DNA from: Piezodorus guildinii
Taxonomy: Eukaryota > Arthropoda > Insecta > Hemiptera > Pentatomidae
Assembly: GCA_023052935.1 (NCBI GenBank)
Contig: CM041295.1
Coordinates: 161,992,366 to 162,056,365, forward strand
Length of the DNA: 64,000 nt
Direction of reading: 5' to 3'
Part shown: positions 49,819-62,076 of the stretch, piece by piece
How positions within the stretch are numbered: the first letter of the stretch is position 1
Layout: every line of letters starts with the position of its first letter
Program-made: the position numbers and the translations under genes
Notes under the pieces: generated by a model
The model's database searches: none
What the model saw: the letters and a program-made list of their open reading frames with translations, nothing else
What the model was told of the DNA's origin: nothing

Positions 49819-52800
49819 ACTTATGAGCTGGCCAACATAAAACTTTAAAAAAGTAAGGAAAAGGGGAACAATAACAACTCACTTGATGGCTAGTCAAACA
49901 CTGAGTTTATTGGTCTACTAATCCTCTATATATACATTTCCTATGTTTACAAGTGGTGGTTTGGAATTAAGGCCGATAGACTACCTTATCAGTCCTTAAC
50001 TACCACCCTCCCCCCCCCCCCACCAGTTTACGAATAATCCTCTTAAACTATATATAAAAAAAGCATGAAAATAAAAGCACATGAAATAATACAAAAGAAA
50101 TACCACTTTATAACACAAAAATAGAAGTAGAGCTCTCAATTGTGACCAAGTTGTGTTCACGAAGTACAACCACCCGGAATAGGCCCTCATAACGCTTGAG
50201 TTCCTTTCCCCTACTGGTCCCCACACGCCGGTATACCACCGTACCGATTTTAACGAGCCCCATCAGATCCCGCACCCCGAGATTATGGTGCGCCACGCGA
50301 CGACGCATTTCCTGCTCATTCCGATCTCGAACTGTGACCCACAGCTTCTTAAGTGCAAGACTATTGCTCACGATTTGACCTGCCGATGCCCTGCGACAAT
50401 CTGGCTGGCGACCCTGCAATCCGAAAAGAATTTAGAAGGGGTAAATTCCGTCACGGAGTGGTTATAAGCGATGATCGCGCGCTCCATCGCCACGTCCGGC
50501 TCTAGCCCCTTGTCTTATTGAAACACACGCAGATGATCACTCAGGGTACTATGAAGGCGCTCGATACCACCACGGCTCTTCGGATGTCCCGGGGCGTCAA
50601 GATGCCACGCGAACCCAAAACTTTCATCTCCTCTCGGACATTAGCGTTATCAAATTTGCGACCACTATTAAATGAAATCCTGTCGGGGACGCCATAAAAC
50701 TGGAACCAGATTCAAAGGGCCCGGAAGACTGCCTCCGCCGTACGCTCTTGATTGGGATACGCCATCGCTACTTTGCTAAACAGGTCCAAAACCGTCACCC
50801 ACTTAAAGCCCCGCCAGGTAAAAGAATCGATTTAGAGATCAACCAGAGGCGCATCAACCGTAGGGGTCTCCTCCTGGACCGCGCGTGGTGGATGTCGATA
50901 ATACTTAGCTCGAAGGCACACGTCACAACTGTCGATGGTCTCCTGGATGGTACGCTTCATCCCCCGCCAATAATACCGCCACCGCAACACGTGCATCGTT
51001 TCGGTCAGGCCCCGGTGGTTCGTCTTACCTTGATGATATGCAAGCGTCACCTCCCTCTGGCGTTCCGCATCACGGATGGTCTCCACCAGCATGGAACAGC
51101 AGATAAACGACCGGTCAAACCCGATGCGCTCCGCCCGTCATAACCGTTGTATACGCTCCTATGCCACCAAACGAGTGGTGGGTCTTACCAGGTTTGGACG
51201 CATCCGCCAGCGCTCGACAGATCTGGTCCTCCCCGACGGACGGTCACAACCGAACACCCGCCAAAGCGCTGAAAATCGATCTTGAGTAACCCGGACGTCC
51301 TCGTCTTCCAGATAATTTGACGACGCTTGTCGTTAACGATCTCGTCCAGTTCATCTATATCCGCAGGGCGCCCCTCAGACGAATGCTAGTCTCCCGATGA
51401 CGCGTCCCCACCCGAAGATCCTCCCCCGGGGTCCATTCCCTCAAAAATTTCCGGACATCCCGAGAAGATTCGCCACGGTTCTCCTCCACCAGGTAAACCT
51501 CGCTGACGATTCCTTCAGCCTCCTGACCTATTGAAGAGGACGCTGATCGGTATGGACTCGAAACCGCCTCCCGAATACGTACGGCCGGAAATGGTCCCCA
51601 GCCCAAACAATCCCCAAAAGATCGCGCTTTAATGCACTATAAAGGGACTCCGGCTCCATAAGACGCCTACTGGCGTACGCAACTGGTCGTTCCCCCCGGT
51701 CACTGTCCTGAGACAACACTGCCCCAAGAGCGTATTCACTTGCTTCCGTAGTGATATTAAACGGCCGTTCAAACTTGGGTAACGCGAGTACCGAATCCCG
51801 CTGTAAGTGCTCGATGCACAAGCGTATCTTGTCTGCGATATCCGGGGTCATCGCCATCATACACCCTTTCCGCAGCAAATTATTAAGGGGCACGAGATAC
51901 TCAGCCATATCAGGCACGAAACGACGATAATAATTTAACGCGCCAAGCAACCAGCTGATATCCTTAACCTCGGTAGGCACGGCTATACGCTGTAAGGCCG
52001 CTACCTTTTTAGCATCCTCCGAGGAGATGGTATGGCCCAAAAAGATAATTTTCCCCTGACCCAAGATCGACTTCTCCGGAGAAAGACGGAGACCAAACTC
52101 CTGCATTCTACTAAAGACACCCCGGATATGCTGAACGTGGTCCCGTTCCAACCGACTGAAGACCAAGAGGTCATCCAGCTAGGTCTACGGCAAACGGGCT
52201 TGTCCAGATCACGAAGAAATTTGTCCATCAACCGTTGGAAAGTAATAGGGGCCTTCTTCAGGCCAAACGGCATTCGAGTGAACTCGTAATGGCTCCTCTC
52301 GAAGGTAAACGCGGTCTTGTGTTGGTTACGAGGATGCATCCCGATCTGATAATACCCTGCCTTCAGATCTAAAGTGCTAAAAATGTTTGCACCACCCAAC
52401 CGGTCCTAAATATCGTCAAAGCGCGGGAGAGGATATTTTTCGTCAACCGTATTCTCATTTAACTTAGGGTAATCAATGACGACCCGATATTTCTCCGTTG
52501 TCTCGCCAGGTGCACTCTTCTTCTTGACGGTTCATAACAAACTATTTTAAGGGGACGTGCTGTCCACGATTATGCCCTGCTGCCGTAAATCGTCCAGCTC
52601 TTCCCGAATATGCCTACGAAGCGCCTGTGGGTACCGTTTTTCTTTGACATAAATGACCCGATCCTGCATAAGCGGAATTTCGTCCACTGTCCTTCCCGTA
52701 TCCCCAAGGACATCCCTTTCTTTAAAAAATATATTGCTGAATTCTTTCATGATCGACGTTTTCCAAATATCGACCTGATTCAGCGCTCCGATGCGCGCTT

Positions 52801-53857
52801 CACCGCCCGCAGCCTCACGAATACAGGTATACTTTCTACCTCCGATTCTGATCCGCGCGCCGATTTTTCCTAATAGCTTATTCCCTAGTATCGCCTTATA
52901 CTCCCTTGGCATCCTACTTATTACATGGACATGTAACTCACCGCTCTTCCCCCTTCCTGCCTTCCTGGTCGGACTCTCTGAGCGTTTACTTCCATGGGTT
53001 CCGGCTGGTTCCCATCGCACCGCCGATACATATAAGGGCAATGTCTTGTTACATGTCCCTCTACTCCGCCCTCAAAGCACCTAATGCGGGGACATTAGGC
53101 TACCATGTGTCCAATCTTGCTACACCCATAACACTTACGATCCTTTCGCCGTCCACTGTATCTTGGTCTCGCCTGGCCTGACCGTCGCTCTCTTTGCTGG
53201 TGTCTTTCTCTTCTCGCTTCTCGGTACTCTTTTTTTCCATGTCGGAGCGACCCTTCGCTGGTTGAAGGCAACTCTCGTCCAACCTGGCTCTTCTATCTCC
53301 ATTTGGGATTCCTCCTCTCTGGCACTAGCGTCCATCATCTCTTGCGCGCATTCTACGAATGAGCGCTCCCTCTGAAACCCTTCTCTTTTACCATCCATTC
53401 CAATGTCGTCCTGTGCGCCTGCGCCAACAAGACTTCCGGAAGTGGCGGGAGTTCATTTGCCACCGCCGGTGCTGGTCCGGTTGGTGGTACGTTTAGAAAT
53501 GCCAGTCTTAACACTCTGTTTTCCGCCATGACCACTATTTTGACTAATTTTAGCGGAGAGAGAGAAAGAAAAAAATTAAATAAAATACTGAAGATTTCCA
53601 GACCGGGAAAATAATAATACAAAGAGAAAAAATAAATAAATATACTGTCTAAAGGTCCCGGGTTTCGGCACCACTTATGAGCTGGCCAACATATAACTTT
53701 AAAAAAAATAAGGAAAGGGGGCACAAAAACAACTCACTTGATGGCTAGTCAAACACTGATTTATTGATTCATATAATCCTCTATGTATACATTTCAATGT
53801 GTTTACATCAGGTGAGTTGGAATTAAGCCTGATAGTGTACCTTATTAGACCTTGACT
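49819..53857 (-). mobile_element. older Ty3/gypsy element on the minus strand
   Basis: LTRs at 53673-53857 (5') and 49819-50001 (3') are clearly diverged from each other but share the AGT...ACT ends, TATA box and AATAAA. They are flanked by the TATA duplication (49815-49818, 53858-53861). The primer-binding site at 53656-53673 is identical to that of the 9234 element, and a C-run at 50002-50022 is the polypurine tract. The coding region is related to the young element but full of stops, frameshifts and deletions. Confidence 0.92.
50100..53560 (-). pseudogene. gag-pol remains of the older gypsy element
   Basis: Reading the minus strand downwards: Gag remnants at about 53500-53030, with one zinc knuckle damaged where a Cys is replaced (CFEGGVEGH). 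Protease/RT entry is at 53041-52547, and RT at 52399-52001 (STLDLKAGYYQIGMHPRNQH) with the catalytic box altered. RNase H is at about 51780-51530 (TTEASEYALGAVLSQD; Asp to Glu at the first active-site position). The integrase zinc region is at 51092-50832 (GKTNHRGLTETMHVLRWRYY), and an integrase C-terminal piece at 50419-50108. Most of the integrase catalytic core is degraded or lost. Inactive. Confidence 0.88.
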
Positions 53858-53958
53858 TATATATATATATATATATTATAATATAACAATATTTACTATA
53901 AAATATTTTACAACGGTCATGAGATATGATTATTTATTTTTTTTTTTTTTTGTATTAG

Positions 53959-54054
53959 TATTAGAATTGTGCAATAAGAGGACAAAGTTTCTTCAAGAGG
54001 CACTCAAAAAAATACCTCATCCAATGATGAAAAGCTTTGATAACAGTACTGGTG
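53959..54054 (+). CDS. host gene exon 12 of 12 seen (32 codons)
   Basis: A T-rich tract and TGTATTAG end at 53958; donor GTAAGA starts at 54055. With the split Val it reads VLELCNKRTKFLQEALKKIPH then MMKSFDNSTG. It is basic and helix-prone, unlike the acidic repeat exons, with one Cys. It lies about 100 bp beyond the older gypsy element. The GT donor shows that the gene continues, but I find no further convincing exon to 64000. Confidence 0.75.
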
Positions 54055-54480
54055 GTAAGAAAATAAATTCATTGCATAATATGCATATTTAATATTCGTA
54101 ATTAATTATGCAGTGATAAATAAGTTTGTTTACTTTTATAAAAATATTTTTCTATATGCATTTATTATAATCTTTCGACTGAGATGACTACAGAATATAT
54201 TGTCAAATAAATACTTTTTAAAATAACTTTTATGGAGTTCTGACATAAACAATCTTGTAAAATCTTGACACAAATGGTCTTAAAAAAGTTTTCCTCCCTG
54301 AAAAAAAGTTAGAACATTTTAAAATAAAAGTGCTTGTTGTTTGGTTTAGAGCCCATTGAAGATTGATAATACTCATTTAACTGTATTTTAAATCGGCATT
54401 AATTTTTAGAAATGCAGAATAGTATTCATGCATAGTATCATGCATTCATATTCATTTTTGATTTTTTTATATCGTTCTAT
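54055..54480. other. intron, nothing recognised
   Basis: AT-rich. An acceptor-like TTTTTAG at about 54407 is followed in phase 1 by a stop after eight codons, so I do not call an exon. Confidence 0.4.
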
Positions 54481-54489
54481 GGCATTTAA

Positions 54490-55200
54490 TGATTGATCTC
54501 CTGATTCAGAGAGACATGTACCATGTTTCTGAAATTAATGGTAAAATCTTCTTCTTTGAATTGCCTCGACCCAATCCTACTAATGATCCCGGTCACTTAC
54601 CAACTCTTCCATTGCATCGAGCGTCTTTTTCATCTCATTCGAGTAATTCGATCCACCCATGAAAAACTTGGCCTGTCTCTTAGTATCCTGCCCGTTGGTC
54701 TGGTCTCGAGGAGCTTGCGTGGTTTGCTTGCGATCTTGGCTCATTGGACGCAGATGGCAGAATCCTCTTTAGCTGCTTCTTCTTCAAGATCTCTGTTAAT
54801 GCTTTTCTCATCGTATACTTGTTGAAATAATCCCTGTAAATTCGATCAGTTCTTCCACGCCTCACACCCGTCGTATTTAAGAAGTTCTTGGTAGATACTC
54901 TCTCTCTCTCTCCCTGCTGATTTAATTTCAGCCCCTCTATTGCTGACTCAACTTCTTCTTATCATATAGTGCCATCATAGTCTTTAATCTTTTCTGACTT
55001 TATTTCTACTTCTTCATTTCCTTGCCCCTTAAAGTCCTCAGACATTAGCACCAGAATATCTTTCTCCTTGGTCAGAACACAACCTCAGGTATCTAACATT
55101 TCATATGGGTTTGCACTGATATCTTTTAGGGATTTTATCTTTCTCCAGAGGTCTTATATTTTCATTATAAACTTTCCCATATTCACCAACTTCAAGTTTA
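54490..55200 (-). pseudogene. RTE-like LINE fragment, pre-RT region
   Basis: The minus strand gives SEKIKDYDGTI followed by EEVESAIEGLKLNQ near 54930-55010, matching the EEV..AI..LK motif ahead of RT, and a charged segment GRTDRIYRDYFNKY near 54820. Stops and frameshifts are frequent. Confidence 0.45.
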
Positions 55201-55211
55201 TTCAATAACAT

Positions 55212-56010
55212 ATATAGGAAAACTTGAACTGATTAACATGTCAAGTAAAATGGAAAAGGTTATATCTCAGACTATCACGGACTTAAAAACATAGGTGTCT
55301 ATAGCAAACAAATCGAGCTCATATAATGAATCTAAAAATAAAATTCAGCAAAATGTAGTAATAACAGAAATAGTGAATATAAGAAAGGAACAACAGCTGA
55401 CGATACTGCTTTATTGGCATAAGGATATAATGCCGAAAAAACATTAAAGGAACTCCAGAACTCAATCACGGAGGTATGTAACTGTACAGACTAAATGCTG
55501 TTGAATCAAACTAAATAAAACCAAATCAGTGCATATAAACTTCACGAATAGAAGATTTGAAAGGCAAAAACTTTAAATTAATGGTCAGGAGGTGCCATAT
55601 TCAAACAATGTAAAGTACCTAGGGATGATGCTTGCTACAAGACTGAATTAGAGAAAACACTTGCTGAAGAATTAAACATTACATTTCGGAAAATGTACTG
55701 GCTACTTGATAGGAATTCCAAACTGGCCCAAGATAATAAGCTTCTGATATAAAAGCAAATACTGAAACCTGTTTGGACTTATATGATTCAGCTCTGGGGA
55801 TCTACAAGAGTAGTATTACACAAAAGATTAAGACTTTTCAAAGTAAAGTTTTTCGATTCATAGTCGTTACTCCAACAACAAGCATTACATAATGAACTAA
55901 AAGTTGACTTTATAAAGAAAGAAATAACTAGTTATGCTAATACCCATCATAGGAGAATAAAAATTCATGTTAATCCTGTAATGCTATACTTGGCTGAGAA
56001 AACTTCGTGG
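55212..56010 (+). pseudogene. jockey-like RT C-terminal remnant
   Basis: Reading across several stops gives EVPYSNNVKYLGMMLATRLN near 55590-55650 and IKQILKPVWTY-like sequence near 55750, the thumb and C-terminal landmarks of jockey-type RT. It is heavily decayed. Confidence 0.5.
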
Positions 56011-56149
56011 CGAATACGGCGGCTGGAACGAATATAGGTTTTCAATTCGGTAATGTTGAATTACTGATAGTAAATATATTAAAAGAAAGATAGACACACT
56101 ATTTGAAAGCTTAAAACTTTATACTTCGTTGAGATTTTCACCTTCAAAA

Positions 56150-56640
56150 AAATTTTCCCCGTATATATAGTTCCTAGTTTTTGTCATGTTTTGGATTTCA
56201 GATATGCATTCCACGCACATTTTCTTCCTTGATACTACAGTTTTCACCCGTTCGTTCCTCTATTCTGTTATTTTTCCATTGGAGGAATACCTCTTCGTCC
56301 CACATACCGCGGTTCCAGTCTGCATAATCTTATATTTTGTCTTAATCCAAATTTCATCCAAAGGCGCATCAAATTTTATCTGCTGAAGCTTTGTTCCAAG
56401 GTCTGTTGCATACCTCTCTCTTATTTGAGGATCCTTTATTTTATATGATCTTTTAGGAGCTTTCCGAAGCTTTACAACTTGCATATCAGCATTAAGCATC
56501 TTAAGGTCTTATGATCAATGATAAGCTTTTTGACATTTCTGCTGTACAGGAAGTTGTCGATAAACCTATTGACATTTCATTCTTAGTCACTAAACGTAAT
56601 TTTGTGGACTTTCATGTGAGGAAATAGGGAGTTTCCAATC
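56150..56640 (-). pseudogene. RTE-like LINE linker fragment
   Basis: The minus strand has VVKLRKAPKRSYKIKDPQIR then FDAPLDEIWIKTKYKI, typical of the segment between endonuclease and RT in RTE-like LINEs. No catalytic motif is included. Confidence 0.5.
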
Positions 56641-57119
56641 AGTAGTTCAAATTCCACACCGAAGCCGATCAAACGTTATCAGTCTTTCTTCGGCTGTCAT
56701 CGAGTGAGTAGTGCCCTAGTTATACAACTTTATAATGACCATTTAGCAGTTAACTTATAAGTAAACAGTATAAACATATACCGAAATAAACAGTGAATAT
56801 ATAAAAGAAACAAAAATATATATTTAACTAGATATAACATAATTTGGAAATATTAGTAGAGGATTAAGGATAGGCAAGTCTTAGCCGATACATTGATACC
56901 TATCCCTATCACTAACGCTCCTATCTACTCTCTAGTGCGAGGGAAAACGTTAACATGGCACTTTGTCCTTTTATCAAGTCGTCCGAGGTCAGAGACGGCA
57001 AACCGACATTGGCCTATTTCTCTCGCAAGAACATACACCATATAAAATGCGTCACTGAATATGACAATTCAGTGAAGCAAAAAACAAAAAAAAACCCTGA
57101 TTATGTCACAATTGTGATG

Positions 57120-58920
57120 ATATTAAAGACATAATAACAAACATGAGCAATCAAAGCAACCTAGCTTTCGATAGTAATAATCGATTGAGGGCAATGGAGG
57201 ACAGATCCAAAAAACAGGAAGAGTTGAAGGAGAGGCTGTTATTAGAAAATAATAGCCACAAAATACAGCTAAGAATGCTAGATTATTGACTGAACCCCAC
57301 CGAGCAAGACAAGCTATCCCTCGTACATCGGATAGGAGCTTGTGTTGTCCATCACTAAAGTGTTAAGGATGAAGATTGATCCCAGTTACCTGGGCCTGGA
57401 GAAGAGGAAAAGGCCGAGAAAAGACACCCGACCACCGGCTGTACATATCAAGGTGTTGGGTCTCCGAAAAATAAAAATGTACTTCTCTAACCGGTACGTG
57501 GGTAAGGAGGCGGATGTACGAATATACATCGGGAAGGAGATGATCCCTGCTAACCGCCATCTTCATTGGCTCGCGAGACAGAGGAGGACCATGGGCAACG
57601 TGAACTAAGCACATTTTAATGAGAAAACTGTTTTCGTTACAGGCCTAAATTACAGGTTTTTATTTTTAACAAAGTTTTTATTTTTAGCCATAGTATTTCA
57701 TCTTCATCGAATATCGTTTAATTTTTATCAAAGGTATTTTCTTTATTATCAAATCTATTTTTTTAGTTTATCAAAGTTGTTTTAATTTTTATCAAAGTTT
57801 TCTTCATTTCTATCAAAGTCATTTTCATTTATGTCGTAATTATTTTTGTCTCTACTTTTTTTATTTTTTTATTTAAGGGGTACTATTTTTTGTTGTCTTT
57901 ATTAACTCTTTTAGTTATTTCTATTTTCTGTTTGTATATCATTTAACTCATTATCAAACTGAATTTATGAATATTTGTTATTTCTGTCTCGTTAATGCCT
58001 CATCCCTCTCTGCACATTTTGATGAATTCCTTTGCTCCTTTCAACGCAATACTTATCACATCGCAATCTCAGAAACCGGGCTTAAACCAAGTATTCCTCC
58101 CTACCTCTTCCATCACTATCCCTAATCATACACTCATCGGTCATGATCGAGCCATCCGGAAAGTAGGGGAGTAGATCTGTTCGTGTCGGCTTGAAGGTTT
58201 AAATTCTCTCCAAATCTTCTTTTTCCAACTTCCTGCATCTCGATTACCTTTTTGCTGAAAAATTGACTCCTTCATCTAGTCTCGTTTACGTCATTGTCTA
58301 CCACCCGCAACAATTCATACTTGATCCAACCTTTGAAACACCCATGTCCCTTCATATAATAACCTTAATACATCAGATAACTTAAATATCAATATCCTGT
58401 CAGACTCTCCCGATAAGAAGTACCTTTCTAAAATCCGGCCATCTCTTAGTGTCCTCGCTAATAATCTTCACTTTGACTATGGATGCCAGTAGTATATACC
58501 TTTTCACTCCTCGCTCTTCCGTAGATACCCTATATACAAGATCTCAGGCTTTCGATTGATATATACCAGGCAGAACTACATATTTTGAGAATTCCTTTAT
58601 CATCCATGCTTGGTACCATACTTTGGAACTCACTACCCATCTTCCTTCGTAATGTATCATCCTTAACTACATACCAGCACCAGTTATTTCTACACCTACT
58701 AAAATATCAACTTCCGCACATATGTAAACTGTCTCGACTTAATTGTGAGCTGCTTAATTCATACATTTTTCGTCTGTTTTATATATATCTTTTACTTATT
58801 TTTATTGTATATATTGCATAGTTATTAGCTGGCAATGTAATTATCTATCTAAATGATACTTGACCTCTATGTTAATTGTTTTTTATTCTTAGAGGAAAAA
58901 TGTCCCAGAATAAAATTATT
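57120..58920 (+). pseudogene. CR1-like LINE, ORF1-like start, endonuclease trace and 3' end
   Basis: About 57130-57260 encodes a coiled-coil-like segment (AMEDRSKKQEELKERLLLEN). 57370-57605 is an open stretch with FSNRYVGKEADVRIYIGKEM, reminiscent of the RNA-binding part of LINE ORF1. About 57975-58140 is an endonuclease start (CLVNASSLSAHFDEFLCSFQ). The RT is lost. The C-terminal end near 58600 (TILWNSLPIFLRNVSSLTTY) and AATGTCCCAGAATAAAATT at about 58898 match the 3' end at 1800-2190. Confidence 0.5.
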
Positions 58921-59483
58921 TGCATTCATTCCTTCATAACCAATGTTACTTCTTTTACAATGTACTTGTCCATAATGCTATGTCTTTGGATGAAGTTTTT
59001 TACTGTTCTTGCATTTAGGTCCTCCATTATGATTACCCCTCTATTCCAATTCTGTGTCTTAACTACTTCTCTCTCCAGTTCAGCGTAAAACTACTCTTGG
59101 CCAAGTATATATGAATATTCGGTTGGAGCGTATACCTGAATATTAGCTAATTCTTTCTTTATTGATTCTGGATGATAGATAGATAGATAGATAGAAAGAT
59201 AGAAAAGTCTGTTTTTATTTTTCAAAATTACATCAAATAGCCAATAAGCAAATAAAAAATAAAATAAACAAATTACGAAATATAATAATAAAAATCAGAC
59301 ACACTACATGATCTGTTGACCGTCCGTGGAGTCTGTGTTTATTAACAAAATTAATCCTTAATCTCTCAATATAAATAATCAATAACAAAATAAGAAACAA
59401 ACACTTCCCATGTTATTTATGTACTAAAATTAATTCACAAATATTCAAATTCACAATTAGTTAAATTTAATTTAACAAATTCA

Positions 59484-60450
59484 CTAATAGTTAAATTCTC
59501 TCGTTAGTAACATTCTATAAGAAAAAGCCGATCTGGAGAAATTAACTAACGCCAGCCAATCTTTTCCATTTATCAACTCTAAAACTTGATCCCACGTTAA
59601 ATGTTTAGAATAAAAATATTTTTTTCTGAACTCAGTAAGTATCGGACAGGCAGCCAAAAAGTGAAAAAGATCTTCTGTTTTATTTGTGTTGCACAAACTA
59701 CATTTATTATTTGTTTTCATGAAATGTTTGTAATTCAGGTTTAATACATCAGCTCTGATTTTAATTACCCATCTAATCACCTGCAGTGAACATTTGTCAG
59801 TAATGTAATTTACTGTGGTTAAATGTGGATAAAAGGGAGAAGTTTTAGAATTTTTATCTTTAATAATATTTTGCGTATAAATATCTTTTTGCATTTGAAC
59901 CCTTAATGCTGCTAGACTATTTTTCCATAACTTAATATCATCACAGTTAAATAGATTTAAGTTAAAATTTAATCCATGCGATTCTTTCAGATAAAGTATG
60001 TTTTTGAACCATGCTATTTTTTTCTTAATTATATGTAATGCTAATATCTTTGGAAATCTATGTGGTGGTAAATTCAAAATTTTAATAATATAATCGAAAT
60101 GCATCTTTAGGGTGAATATAAAAATTGGATCTATTGTTGTTTCAAAATGAAGAATATGAGTGGGATTATATTTTGGCAATTTAAATAGTTTTTTAAGAAA
60201 AAATCTTTGTAGTTTTTCCACGGCATCATGACTAACCCCACCCCCAGACTTGTGCTCCATAGCACATAACTGTCCTACTAATGGAATTAAATATCTCCAA
60301 CTTTTTTGAAAGAACTATGTCTTTGTTTTCCATAAACTGGCCCCAAATCAAACTCAAACCTACCTTAGCTTTATTCAGTTTTTCTTCGAGGTGTTTTGTC
60401 ATTGAAAGAGTGGGCGTAAGAGTGATCCCTAGATATTTGTACTGCTTTTT
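59484..60450 (-). pseudogene. LINE ORF2 C-terminal part
   Basis: From the junction it reads QYKYLGITLTPTLSMTKHLE, KAKVGLSLIWGQFMENKD, then an open frame of 258 codons ending near 59484. It contains a C-terminal CCHC-like finger, CSLCNTNKTEDLFHFLAACP. It is the RT thumb and C-terminal domain only. Confidence 0.75.
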
Positions 60451-60483
60451 TTTTTTATTTATCCGATTCTTTTTTCAATATAT

Positions 60484-60771
60484 ATGAATGATTTGGAAGA
60501 GAATTTAGATGGCGGTATTTTGGTTGAAGAAAATTGTAAAATTAAATACTTAGCCTATGCGGATGATATTGTGCTCTTATCCTCACATCCCTCGATATTA
60601 CAGAATATGATTAACTCTTTAGAAAAGTACTGCAATAAATGGAATCTGAGAATAAATCTGGAAAAATCAAAAATAATGGTCTTTCGAAATGGTGGTAGGC
60701 CAGCGCGTAAAGAAAAATGGTTCTTAGGCTCAGAAAATATTGAAGTAGTACAGCAGTACAAATATCTAGGG
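60484..60771 (+). pseudogene. LINE RT catalytic segment, inverted relative to its 3' part
   Basis: MNDLEENLDGGILVEENCKI leads to the catalytic box YLAYADDIVLLSS and the following NLRINLEKSKIMVFRNGG, ending in VVQQYKYLG at the inversion break point. It belongs just upstream of the minus-strand segment in the parent LINE. Confidence 0.8.
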
Positions 60772-60975
60772 ATTCTGGATGATATTAGGTTCTATTCTTC
60801 TACCTTGGTAAATATATTTTTGTTCATGATTATTTCTACACCTTCTAATATAGCTTTGATGTCCATCTGCACTCCGGAAAATATAATGATATGGTAGTCT
60901 TATCTCTCTGCTGCCTATATTTTTGATTTCTCTTATTCCAAGTACATCGACGTGGTGAGCTGTCATCACCGTCTC

Positions 60976-62060
60976 CTTTATTATAAGTCCGTCTTTCCAA
61001 GTAGCTAGCCAGATATCCTTATGAGCGCTATGTTATTGTATTATATAACCGTTCTGTCCGATCACAGAACATATAATATAATAGAACTGCTACACTAGCT
61101 CAGATAGGTAGACCAAATTGGCACCACCTCGCCAATCCTCTCCCCACTCCTGTGACCCCTTCGCCTCATAGCCTTTGAATCAAACCATTCGAAATCGTCC
61201 ATTCTTTGCCTCTCAACATTTTTTTTACCAGTTATGATCTATCCTTTCCTAAATATAAAACCGTAGATAAAATATTTTTCTGAAAAATACTATTAGTATT
61301 GCAGCCGTTTTAAGCCGCGGCTAAGGACATGTGTTGGGAACATCTTTCGAATTCTTGTAATTTTTTAGTTATCAAATCAAAACAAAAACTAGCAATATGC
61401 TAAGGATATGCTTCATATTTTTTGTCCTCACAACACATTACCTAAAGAGTGAAGAAAGTTGTTTAAAATTTTTTCGAAAATTAATAAAAAAACAAGACTT
61501 TTAGCGTGATAAAAGTATATCCAGAAATAGAGAATTATCTTTGATTATATTTTATTATATGCCTTAGTCATAATCCTACTTGCTGTAAAAATTTTGATCA
61601 TGAGATGTATATAAATTTTTAATAAATCGTTTTTCTCGATGTTTACACGAAACTTTGACTAATACAAACCCATAAAATATTTTGGAGGATAGTTTATAAT
61701 TTATACATACATATATAAGATAAGATAAAATAAGATAAGCCTTTATTTACACATATTTACAATTTTTGTTGGTACATAAAGTTTATATATATTTATTTTT
61801 ATTTTAAAAACACTTTCAATAATTGATGTAAGTAAAAATAAAACATGTGACCAAATATTGTATACAACTTTTTAAATAAAATTTACTAACATCTTTTTTA
61901 TTAAAATTGCAACAAAAAAAAAAAAAATAAATAAATTTTTTTTTTTTTTTTTATTTATTTATAGTAATTTACAACTGTACTAAAGAATACAATAAGTAAA
62001 TATGTAGAATGAATATAAAAAGTCTTGAAAATGTCTTGAGAAAGAACCACCCAGTGGTAG
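60976..62060. other. unassigned AT-rich stretch
   Basis: No exon or gene supported. GATAA repeats and CTTTATTTACACATATTTAC near 61712-61760 resemble the 3' end of a LINE on the minus strand. An A/T homopolymer pair lies at 61912-61952. Confidence 0.4.
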
Positions 62061-62076
62061 CACTTCACTAACTATT

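Larger units (their letters stand above)
6895..54054 (+). other. host gene of unknown function built of 12 symmetric phase-1 exons (gene span seen)
   Basis: Twelve short open segments, each bounded by a polypyrimidine-AG acceptor and a GT donor, share one strand and one phase. All are multiples of 3 nt, start with two bases of a split codon and end with the first base of the next. Joined they give 453 codons with no stop. The start and end of the gene are not identified. The predicted chain is basic near its N-terminal part, then acidic and Ser/Thr-rich with recurring V-I-F/I-I-D/N-S strands. Introns range from 79 nt to about 19 kb and are filled by transposons. I do not recognise the family. 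Consistent phase, length and splice sites make a real gene very likely. Confidence 0.85.
59164..60784 (-). mobile_element. LINE with inverted 5' part (twin priming), 13-bp duplication
   Basis: ATTCTGGATGATA occurs at 59164-59176 and 60772-60784. Inside, 60460-59177 reads as LINE on the minus strand with a GATA-type tail at 59175-59200, while 60470-60771 reads as the preceding part of the same ORF on the plus strand. Both pieces share CAGTACAAATATCTAGGGA at their break points (near 60428-60446 and 60753-60771). This is the expected product of twin priming. Confidence 0.88.
58925..60975 (-). pseudogene. RTE-like LINE endonuclease fragment, split by a later LINE
   Basis: On the minus strand, 60970-60785 reads HHVDVLGIREIKNIGSREIR and HYIFRSADGHQS. 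After the inserted element, 59163-58930 continues IQVYAPTEYS, then ELEREVVKTQNWN and IIMEDLNARTVKNFI. These are the E.K, YAPTE and DLNA landmarks of the apurinic-type LINE endonuclease. Stops are present. Confidence 0.65.

Noticed and set aside
6895..54054. Calling the host gene an aphid bicycle gene or schistosome micro-exon gene
   Set aside because: The small-exon architecture is similar, but the paired C-Y-C motifs of bicycle proteins are absent and the transposon content fits an arthropod rather than a flatworm. Kept only as an analogy.
57342..57608. Free-standing 88-codon protein gene
   Set aside because: Position and character fit a LINE ORF1 remnant just upstream of an endonuclease trace and matching 3' end.
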